Shown one piece after another: positions 1 to 5,058 of a DNA stretch of 5,978 nucleotides (positions within the stretch are counted from its first letter, which is position 1; each line of letters begins with the position of its first letter). The position numbers and the translations under genes were made by a program. The stretch lies in contig CALMOI010000251.1 in assembly GCA_937871735.1 (NCBI GenBank), positions 1 through 5,978 on the forward strand, written 5' to 3'. The notes beneath the pieces were generated by a model, which saw nothing but the letters and a program-made list of their open reading frames with translations, was not told where the DNA came from and made no database searches. The DNA is from an uncultured Comamonadaceae bacterium (GTDB lineage Bacteria > Pseudomonadota > Gammaproteobacteria > Burkholderiales > Burkholderiaceae_C).

Positions 1-373
1 CCGTCTGTCCCGGCATCCTCGGGCACAGAATTCCGAACAGGCCGCCCAGAATCAGCGCCGGAATCAGCGGCAGACCGGGAATGCGGGCAAAGAAGTTGTA
101 GGCCCCGTAGGCGCCCACCGCCATGAAAGCCCCCGAGCCCAGCGAAATCTGGCCGCAATAGCCCACCAGAATGTTCACCCCCAGCGCCGCCAGGGCAAAG
201 ATCAGGAACGGAATCAAGATGGCGCGGAACACATAGTCGCCCACCAGCATCGGCACAGCGATGTAGGCCACCGCCAAGATGGCGAGCATGGCCCAGCGGT
301 CTTGGGCAATGGGGAAGATCTGCTGATCGTCGCGGTAGTTGGTTTTGAACTGGCCGTTTTCGCGGTAGAACAT
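1..373 (-). CDS. livM: LivM-type branched-chain amino acid/HAAT ABC transporter permease, N-terminal part (cut by window edge)
   Basis: Inner-membrane permease subunit of a HAAT-family ABC importer, which pairs with LivH to form the channel. Only the first 124 codons are present; the frame is open to the window edge. The start ATG (373-371) has an AGGAG ribosome site at 387-383, 9 nt upstream. A charged cytoplasmic N-terminus (residues 1-27) precedes hydrophobic segments at about 28-45, 50-70 and 80-95. The family hallmark is visible at residues 67-92: N-I-L-V-G-Y-C-G-Q-I-S-L-G followed by G-A-F-M-A-V-G-A-Y-G. It lies 37 nt after livH in the same direction, so it is the fourth gene of the operon. 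Residues 113-124 (1-37 nt) do not look like the expected continuation, where LivM proteins have a few more helix residues and then an F-G-L-P-x-L-R-x-K-G motif. That end may be divergent or an assembly artefact. Whether the substrate is an amino acid or another carboxylate cannot be told from this subunit. Confidence 0.88.
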   Translation of the reverse strand, partial: MFYRENGQFKTNYRDDQQIFPIAQDRWAMLAILAVAYIAVPMLVGDYVFRAILIPFLIFALAALGVNILVGYCGQISLGSGAFMAVGAYGAYNFFARIPGLPLIPALILGGLFGILCPRMPGQT

Positions 374-382
374 GGTCGGTGT

Positions 383-387
383 CTCCT
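383..387 (-). promoter_or_regulatory. Ribosome binding site of livM
   Basis: On the minus strand this reads AGGAG, 9 nt before the ATG at 373-371. It sits in the 37-nt livH-livM gap and fixes the start of the permease fragment, which is too short to be judged by length. Confidence 0.75.
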
Positions 388-410
388 GAAGAGTTTGTAA
401 TTAGCGTTAC

Positions 411-1340
411 TTACACGCGATCAATGATCTTTTCACCAAACAAGCCTTGGGGCCGGATCAGCAAAAAGCCCAGGGCCAGCACGTAGGCGAACCAGATTTC
501 GATACCGCCGCCCACGAACGGGCCGAGGTACACCTCAGACAGCTTCTCGCCCACGCCAATAATCAGCCCACCGATGATGGCCCCCGGCACCGAGGTCAGC
601 CCGCCCAAAATCACCACCGGCAGCGCCCGCAGGGCCACCGTGGTCAGCGAGAACTGCACGCCCAGCTTGGAGCCCCAAATCATCCCGGCCACCAGCGCCA
701 CCACCCCGGCCACGCACCAAACGATGACCCAGATGCGGTTGAGCGGAATGCCAATGGATTGGGCGGCTTGGTGGTCGTCAGCCACGGCGCGCAGCGCCCG
801 GCCCGTGCTGGTCTTCTGGAAGAACACCGACAGCAGCGCCACCAGCGTGGCGGCAATCAGCGCCGCAATCACGTCTTCTTTGTTAATCAGCACGCCGCCC
901 TCGAACATCGACTCCAGCACAAAGATCGGGTCTTTGGGCATGCCGATGTCGATCTTGTAGATGTCGCTGCCAAAGATGGTCTGGCCCAGCCCTTCGAGGA
1001 AGTAAGTGATGCCCAGCGTGGCCATCAAGAGCGTCGCGCCTTCTTGATTCACCAAGTGGCGCAGCACCAGCCGCTCAATCAGCCAAGCCACGGCGAACAT
1101 CACCACCCCGGCCAAGATGAAGGCCGCGATGCCCACCACCACTGGGTCGGCGATGCCCAACCACTGGGGAATCCATTCGGCAAAGCGCGCCATCGCCAGC
1201 GCGGCGAACAGCACCATCGCGCCCTGGGCAAAGTTGAACACGCCCGAGGCTTTGTAGATCAGCACAAAGCCCAGCGCCACCAGCGAATACAGCATGCCCG
1301 CCATCAGGCCGCCGAGCAGGGTTTCAAGAAAAGATGCCAT
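411..1340 (-). CDS. livH: LivH-type branched-chain amino acid/HAAT ABC transporter permease
   Basis: Inner-membrane permease subunit that should heterodimerise with LivM and dock on LivG/LivF. It has 309 residues, normal for LivH. It is strongly hydrophobic, with about eight membrane segments (roughly 13-30, 38-52, 66-90, 103-120, 155-174, 203-225, 236-262, 280-297). The F-N-F-A-Q-G-A-M motif at 35-42 is typical of the family. The cytoplasmic EAA-like loop that contacts the ATPase is at 178-203, with S-T-G-R-A-L-R-A-V-A-D-D and S-I-G-I-P-L. The A-L-P-V-V-I-L-G-G-L run at 239-248 is also characteristic. The ATG at 1340-1338 has AGGAG 6 nt upstream (1351-1347). It lies 22 nt after livG and 37 nt before livM, so co-transcription is very likely. 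Family membership is secure; the transported substrate is not. The upstream acyl-CoA ligase makes an organic acid as plausible as leucine, isoleucine or valine. Confidence 0.95.
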   Translation of the reverse strand: MASFLETLLGGLMAGMLYSLVALGFVLIYKASGVFNFAQGAMVLFAALAMARFAEWIPQWLGIADPVVVGIAAFILAGVVMFAVAWLIERLVLRHLVNQEGATLLMATLGITYFLEGLGQTIFGSDIYKIDIGMPKDPIFVLESMFEGGVLINKEDVIAALIAATLVALLSVFFQKTSTGRALRAVADDHQAAQSIGIPLNRIWVIVWCVAGVVALVAGMIWGSKLGVQFSLTTVALRALPVVILGGLTSVPGAIIGGLIIGVGEKLSEVYLGPFVGGGIEIWFAYVLALGFLLIRPQGLFGEKIIDRV

Positions 1341-1346
1341 GAGTTA

Positions 1347-1351
1347 CTCCT
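1347..1351 (-). promoter_or_regulatory. Ribosome binding site of livH
   Basis: On the minus strand this is AGGAG, 6 nt before the livH ATG, in the 22-nt gap after the livG stop. It supports the start that gives M-A-S-F-L-E-T-L-L at the N-terminus. Confidence 0.75.
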
Positions 1352-1362
1352 GTGGGGCCATG

Positions 1363-2145
1363 TCAGTGGGAAGTGCCCAGATAGGCCCGAATCACGTCTT
1401 CGTTGGCGCGCACTTCTTCGGGTGCGCCGTCGCCAATCTTTTTGCCGTAGTCCAAAACCACCACGCGGTCAGAGATGTCCATCACCACGCCCATGTCGTG
1501 CTCGATCAGGACGATGGTGGTGCCAAACTCGTCGTTCACATCCAAGATGAAGCGGCACATGTCCTGCTTTTCTTCGACGTTCATCCCGGCCATAGGCTCG
1601 TCCAGCAGCAGCACTTGCGGCTCCATCGCCAAGGCGCGGCCCAAGTCCACACGCTTTTGCAGGCCGTAGGGCAGTTGACCCACGGGGGTCTTGCGGTAGG
1701 CCTGGATTTCCAAAAAGTCGATGATCTTTTCGACGTACTCGCGGTGCCCAATCTCTTCGCGCTCGGCGGGGCCCCAGCGCAGGGCTTGCAAGAACAGGTT
1801 GCTCTTGATCTTGAGGTTGCGCCCGGTCATGAGGTTGTCGATCACGCTCATGCCTTTGAACAAGGCCAAGTTCTGAAAGGTGCGGGCCACGCCCATCTCG
1901 GCCACTTGGCGGCTGTTCATGTGGGCAAAAGTCTTGCCCCGGAAGGTGATGGAGCCTTCGGACGGGGTGTAAACCCCGTTGATGCAGTTGAGCATGGAGC
2001 TCTTGCCCGCGCCGTTGGGGCCGATGATGGAGCGGATCTCGTGCTCGCGCACGTTGAAGCTGATGTCCGTCAGCGCCTTGACGCCGCCAAAGCGCAGGCT
2101 GATGTTGTTCACGTCCAAAATGACGTCGCCGATTTTCTTGCTCAT
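1363..2145 (-). CDS. livG: LivG-type ABC transporter ATP-binding protein
   Basis: Cytoplasmic ATPase that powers a HAAT importer with the LivH/LivM permeases, normally paired with a second ATPase, LivF, which is not in the window. It has 260 residues, usual for LivG. All nucleotide-binding motifs are visible: Walker A G-P-N-G-A-G-K-S at 42-49, Q-loop R-T-F-Q-N at 88-92, a degenerate signature P-Y-G-L-Q-K-R at 159-165 in place of L-S-G-G-Q (common in LivG), Walker B L-L-L-D-E-P at 179-184 with catalytic E183, and the H-loop histidine H216 in I-E-H-D-M. The C-terminus (G-A-P-E-E-V ... V-I-R-A-Y-L-G) is typical of LivG/LivF. The ATG at 2145-2143 is the only usable start: the ligase stop codon lies in the same frame 24 nt upstream with no start codon between. 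The nearest ribosome site, GGAG at 2162-2159, is 13 nt away, so translation may be partly coupled to the ligase. Confidence 0.96.
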   Translation of the reverse strand: MSKKIGDVILDVNNISLRFGGVKALTDISFNVREHEIRSIIGPNGAGKSSMLNCINGVYTPSEGSITFRGKTFAHMNSRQVAEMGVARTFQNLALFKGMSVIDNLMTGRNLKIKSNLFLQALRWGPAEREEIGHREYVEKIIDFLEIQAYRKTPVGQLPYGLQKRVDLGRALAMEPQVLLLDEPMAGMNVEEKQDMCRFILDVNDEFGTTIVLIEHDMGVVMDISDRVVVLDYGKKIGDGAPEEVRANEDVIRAYLGTSH

Positions 2146-2169
2146 GATGCTTGCGTCACTCCAGGGGGT

Positions 2170-4125
2170 TCAGGCCGCCGCCTTGACCGGGGCAAAGGTC
2201 TGGGCGTCAGAGAGCTTGAGGGTGGCGCTGACCTTGCCGGTGCGGCCATCTTCAAACTTGACCACGGTCTCGATGTACTGCTCGGCCTTGTCGGCGTAGA
2301 GCGCATCGACCAGGGGCTGGTACTTCTCGGCAATAAAGCCCCGGCGGACTTTGTTGGTGCGGGTGAGTTCGCCGTCGTCGGCGTCCAGCTCTTTGTGCAG
2401 CACCAAAAAGCGGCTGACTTGGCTGCCCGCCAGCAGTTCGTCCGCGGCCAAGTCGGCGTTGACCTTTTCGATGCACTCTTTGATGAGCTGGTAGACCTCG
2501 GGCTTTTGCGCCAGATCGGTGTAACCGGCATAGGGCAGGTTGCGGCGCTCGGCCCAGTTGCCCACGGCGTCAAAGTCGATGTTGATCATCACGCACACGC
2601 GCTCGCGCTGGTCGCCGTAGGCCACCACCTCTTTGATCTGCGGGAAGAACTTGAGTTTGTTCTCCACATATTTAGGCGCAAACATCGCACCATCGTGAGA
2701 CCCGCCCTTGATGCGGCCCACGTCCTTGACGCGGTCGATGATCTTCAGGTGGCCGTGCGCGTCGATAAAGCCCGCATCGCTGGTGTGGTACCAGCCGTCA
2801 GCGGTCAGCACTTCGGCAGTGGCTTTCGGGTTTTTGTAGTACTCCTTGAGCAGTCCGGACGACTTGACCAAAATCTCACCGTTGTCGGCCACTTTGATTT
2901 CCACGCCTTTGCACGGCACGCCTACAGTGTCGGCGCGGGCTTCGTGGTCGGGTTGCAGGCAAACGAAGACGGCGGTTTCGGTCGAGCCGTAAAGCTGCTT
3001 GAGGTTGATGCCAATCGAGCGGTAGAAGCTGAACAGATCCGGCCCAATCGCCTCGCCCGCTGTGTAGGCCACGCGCACCCGGCTGAAACCCAAGTTGTTG
3101 CGCAGCGGCCCGTAGACCAGCCAATTGCCAACTTGGTACTTGAGCTTGTCCAGCAGGCCGACTGGCTTGCCGTCCATCAGCGCCGGGCCGACTTTTTGGG
3201 CATGCGCCATGAAGTGCTGGAACATGCCGCGTTTCAAGCGGCCCGCGTCTTCCATACGGATCGTCACGCTGGTCAGCAGCCCCTCAAACACGCGCGGCGG
3301 GGCGAAGTAGTAGGTGGGGCCGATTTCTTTCAGGTCGATGGTGACGGTGGCGGCAGATTCGGGGCAGTTCACCACGTAGCCGCAGACCAGCCACTGCGCG
3401 TAGCTGAAGATGTTTTGCCCAATCCAGGCCAAGGGCAGGTAGGCCAGCACGTCTTCGTTGGGGCTGAGGCGGTCAAACTCGGCTCCGGCTTGGGCGCGGT
3501 CAATCAGCGTGGCGTGGGTGTGAACCACGCCTTTGGGGTTGCCGGTGGTGCCCGAGGTGAAGAACATGGCCGCCACGTCAGCGGGCTGCACTTGCTCGAT
3601 CTGCTCTTTGAAGAAGTCGGGGTGCTGTTGGGCAAAGACTTGGCCCGCAGCGATCAGCTCGTCTAGCGCGGCCAAGCCGGTGTCGGCGTAGTTGCGCAGG
3701 CCGCGTGGGTCGTCAAAGTAAATGTGCGCCAGTTGCGGGCAGTGCTCGCGTGCTTCGAGCATTTTGTCGACCTGCTCTTGGTCTTCGACCATCGCAAAGC
3801 GCACGTCGGCGTTGTTGATCGGGAACACGCATTCGGCGGCCACCGCGTCTTGGTAGAGCGGAATGGGAATCGCGCCCAGCGACTGCGCCGCCAGCATGGT
3901 GGCGTAGAGCCGGGGCCGGTGCGCGCCCACCACGATCATGTGTTCGCCGCGTTGCAGGCCCGCTTGGTGCAGGCCGCACGCCACGCGCTCCACCAGCGCG
4001 GCCATGTCGGCCCAACTGTGGGTTTGCCAGATGCCATATTCTTTTTCGCGCATGGCGGGGGCACTGGCGCGGGCGCTGGCGTGTTGCAGCAAAAGTCGGG
4101 GGAACGTGGTCAACATGGCTGGCAC
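2170..4125 (-). CDS. AMP-forming acyl-CoA ligase (long-chain FAA1-like type)
   Basis: Member of the adenylate-forming superfamily, expected to activate a carboxylic acid with ATP and CoA to an acyl-CoA via an acyl-AMP. It has 651 residues, in the range of long-chain acyl-CoA synthetases. Visible motifs: phosphate-binding loop F-F-T-S-G-T-T-G-N-P-K-G at 188-199; Y-G-S-T-E at 379-383; G-W-Y-H-T-S-D at 444-450, with D450 expected to bind the ribose; hinge region I-I-D-R-V-K-D at 462-468; and a C-terminal T-N-K-V-R-R at 590-595, whose K592 is the likely catalytic lysine. No signal peptide or membrane segment is seen. The GTG at 4125-4123 is preferred because AGGAG (4135-4131) lies 5 nt upstream; the ATG three codons later would be 14 nt away. 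It is the first gene of the operon, before livG. The substrate is not readable: fatty or aromatic acids are both possible. Ligases next to HAAT transporters in proteobacteria are often linked to aromatic or fatty acid use, which is inference here. Confidence 0.9.
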   Translation of the reverse strand: MPAMLTTFPRLLLQHASARASAPAMREKEYGIWQTHSWADMAALVERVACGLHQAGLQRGEHMIVVGAHRPRLYATMLAAQSLGAIPIPLYQDAVAAECVFPINNADVRFAMVEDQEQVDKMLEAREHCPQLAHIYFDDPRGLRNYADTGLAALDELIAAGQVFAQQHPDFFKEQIEQVQPADVAAMFFTSGTTGNPKGVVHTHATLIDRAQAGAEFDRLSPNEDVLAYLPLAWIGQNIFSYAQWLVCGYVVNCPESAATVTIDLKEIGPTYYFAPPRVFEGLLTSVTIRMEDAGRLKRGMFQHFMAHAQKVGPALMDGKPVGLLDKLKYQVGNWLVYGPLRNNLGFSRVRVAYTAGEAIGPDLFSFYRSIGINLKQLYGSTETAVFVCLQPDHEARADTVGVPCKGVEIKVADNGEILVKSSGLLKEYYKNPKATAEVLTADGWYHTSDAGFIDAHGHLKIIDRVKDVGRIKGGSHDGAMFAPKYVENKLKFFPQIKEVVAYGDQRERVCVMINIDFDAVGNWAERRNLPYAGYTDLAQKPEVYQLIKECIEKVNADLAADELLAGSQVSRFLVLHKELDADDGELTRTNKVRRGFIAEKYQPLVDALYADKAEQYIETVVKFEDGRTGKVSATLKLSDAQTFAPVKAAA

Positions 4126-4130
4126 CTGGT

Positions 4131-4135
4131 CTCCT
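4131..4135 (-). promoter_or_regulatory. Ribosome binding site that selects the GTG start of the ligase
   Basis: The minus strand reads AGGAG, 5 nt before GTG (4125-4123) and 14 nt before the in-frame ATG (4116-4114). The spacing favours GTG, which gives M-P-A-M-L at the N-terminus. Confidence 0.65.
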
Positions 4136-4150
4136 GAGGGCTGGGCGCGG

Positions 4151-4168
4151 CGGGGTACTGAGCCCCCG
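4151..4168 (-). repeat. Short inverted repeat in the ligase leader
   Basis: CGGGG and CCCCG arms flank an 8-nt loop. If transcription starts near 4180, the hairpin lies in the 5' leader, some 26-43 nt before the GTG, and does not cover the AGGAG ribosome site. No U-tract follows, so it is not a terminator. In DNA this GC-rich it may have no function. Confidence 0.3.
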
Positions 4169-4186
4169 CAGCGCTACGATGGCGAG

Positions 4187-4192
4187 ACTGTA
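4187..4192 (-). promoter_or_regulatory. Candidate -10 box of the ligase-livGHM operon
   Basis: The minus strand reads TACAGT, matching 4 of 6 bases of TATAAT. It places the start site near an A at 4180, giving a leader of about 55 nt to the GTG. No good -35 hexamer lies at 16-18 bp; the space is occupied by the inverted repeat at 4213-4230, as in activator-dependent class II promoters. The call rests on the hexamer and this geometry only. Confidence 0.35.
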
Positions 4193-4201
4193 GGGAGGCA
4201 T

Positions 4202-4231
4202 TTGACGCTCTGTTGTCACTCCGACGACAAT
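4202..4231 (+). promoter_or_regulatory. Candidate sigma-70 promoter of the Crp/Fnr gene
   Basis: A -35 TTGACG (4202-4207, 5 of 6) and a -10 GACAAT (4226-4231, 4 of 6) are separated by 18 bp. A start near 4238 would leave about 53 nt before the ATG at 4291. The inverted repeat at 4213-4230 covers the spacer and most of the -10, so binding there would be expected to block this promoter. Confidence 0.4.
4213..4230. promoter_or_regulatory. Candidate Crp/Fnr-family operator, TTGTC-N8-GACAA
   Basis: An 18-bp inverted repeat with perfect 5-bp arms (4213-4217 and 4226-4230). The inner 16 bp can be read as TGTCA-N6-CGACA, the same length and half-site spacing as the E. coli CRP site TGTGA-N6-TCACA, with the fourth base of the half-site changed from G to C. 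Its centre (between 4221 and 4222) is 41.5 bp upstream of the start site predicted from the TACAGT box on the minus strand, the standard class II activator position. On the plus strand it overlaps the spacer and -10 of the regulator's candidate promoter. That it is a binding site, and for this regulator, is inference: 5-bp arms can arise by chance. Confidence 0.45.
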
Positions 4232-4290
4232 CCTCGGGTCATCCCTCCCCCGGACTTTCCCCTAGTACACCCGCACCGCGCCCCCACGCC

Positions 4291-4998
4291 ATGCCCCCAG
4301 ACCTTTTTCTGCATCACCACCGTCGGCCCGTGCACGCCGATGAGTTGGACAGTATTCCCTGGCTCGCCTTGCTCAATCGGCCTGAGCGCCACCGTGCGAT
4401 GGACGAGCTGCGCATCGGCGATGTGTCGCCCGGCGACTACGTGTGCCGCATGGGCCAGCCCATCGCCTATTGGTTTGGCGTGATTTCAGGTCTGCTCAAA
4501 ATGAGCAGCGACAACGCCGACGGCCAAACCATGACCTTTGCCGGTGTGCCTCCCGGCGGCTGGTTTGGCGAGGGTACGGCTTTGAAGCGCGAGGTCTACC
4601 GCTACAACATCCAAGCACTGCGCAGCAGCGTGGTGGTGGGCTTGCCGCTGGACACTTTTCACTGGCTGCTCGACCACTCCATCAGCTTCAACCGCTATGT
4701 GATGAACCAGCTCAATGAGCGGCTGGCCCAGTTTGTCGCCGCCCGCGAAATCGACCGCATGAACAACCCCGAGATCCGCGTCGCCCGCAATTTGGCTTCG
4801 CTGTTCAACCCGGTGCTGTACCCCGGCGTGGGCGATGTGCTGCGCATCACCCAGCAAGAGCTGGCTTACTTGGTCGGCTTGTCGCGCCAGCGGGTCAACG
4901 AAGCCCTTGCCACCTTGGCCGACCGCGAGCTGATTCGCATCGAATACGGCGGCCTGCGGGTGTTGGATTTGAGCGGTTTGCGCACTTGTGTGTTTTGA
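4291..4998 (+). CDS. Crp/Fnr-family transcriptional regulator
   Basis: DNA-binding regulator with an N-terminal cyclic-nucleotide-binding-type beta-roll (about residues 30-125), a dimerisation helix (about 128-155) and a C-terminal winged helix-turn-helix (about 183-228). The helix-turn-helix aligns without gaps to E. coli CRP: I-T-Q-Q-E-L, then V-G-L-S-R-Q-R-V-N-E-A. The G93-E94 and R104 positions of the phosphate-binding cassette are kept, but the CRP serine after that arginine is Tyr (Y105), and the CRP T127/S128 positions are Phe148/Val149, so cAMP binding is unlikely. Only two cysteines exist (C52, C233), so there is no FNR-type iron-sulfur cluster. The ATG at 4291 gives 235 residues, normal for the family. 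The frame stays open upstream to a TTG at 4213, but those extra 26 residues are low-complexity and lie over the predicted promoter. No clear ribosome site precedes the ATG. The gene is divergent from the ligase-liv operon, its likely target; the effector is unknown. Confidence 0.92.
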   Translation: MPPDLFLHHHRRPVHADELDSIPWLALLNRPERHRAMDELRIGDVSPGDYVCRMGQPIAYWFGVISGLLKMSSDNADGQTMTFAGVPPGGWFGEGTALKREVYRYNIQALRSSVVVGLPLDTFHWLLDHSISFNRYVMNQLNERLAQFVAAREIDRMNNPEIRVARNLASLFNPVLYPGVGDVLRITQQELAYLVGLSRQRVNEALATLADRELIRIEYGGLRVLDLSGLRTCVF

Positions 4999-5025
4999 GT
5001 GTGGCGGCTGAGCAAGCCTGCCCCG

Positions 5026-5031
5026 GATAAT
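5026..5031 (+). promoter_or_regulatory. Candidate -10 box of the pseudouridine synthase gene
   Basis: GATAAT, matching 5 of 6 bases of TATAAT, in the 60-bp gap after the Crp/Fnr stop. It predicts a start near 5038, about 20 nt before the ATG. No recognisable -35 lies at 16-18 bp (the sequence there is GC-only), so the call is weak. No terminator with a U-tract is visible in this gap, so read-through from the regulator gene is possible. Confidence 0.3.
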
Positions 5032-5058
5032 CGGCACTTGCTTTCCCCCACTTGACTC

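Larger units (their letters stand above)
4126..4290. promoter_or_regulatory. Divergent control region between the ligase-liv operon and the Crp/Fnr gene
   Basis: A 165-bp non-coding stretch between two divergent genes. It holds a candidate operator (4213-4230) with a predicted promoter on each side, plus a small G/C hairpin (4151-4168) that would lie in the ligase leader. A regulator gene divergent from the operon it faces is a common arrangement for local control. Confidence 0.6.

Noticed and set aside
447..1550. Plus-strand open frame of 367 codons antisense to livH and the end of livG
   Set aside because: The product is rich in His, Gln and Arg with no hydrophobic core. The minus-strand frame encodes a clear permease.
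1294..3666. Very long plus-strand open frame (790 codons) antisense to livG and the ligase
   Set aside because: It lies opposite two genes with full sets of catalytic motifs. Its product is a repetitive His/Gln/Ala/Val/Asp mix with no domain, as expected for a shadow frame in GC-rich DNA.
4172..4194. CTAC/GTAG inverted repeat around the predicted ligase start
   Set aside because: Four-base arms with a 12-nt gap are expected by chance, and it overlaps the candidate -10 box, which explains part of it.
3713..4219. Minus-strand frame of 168 codons overlapping the ligase start and the control region
   Set aside because: It is out of frame with the ligase and Arg/Pro/Ala-rich, with no motif; the ligase frame explains this DNA.
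4126..4290. Search for a canonical FNR box (TTGAT-N4-ATCAA) or CRP box (TGTGA-N6-TCACA)
   Set aside because: Neither consensus is present; only the variant repeat at 4213-4230 has related geometry.
5018..5036. Possible hairpin around GATAAT between the regulator and the pseudouridine synthase as a terminator
   Set aside because: The stem is short and mismatched and no T-run follows; a -10 box is the better reading.
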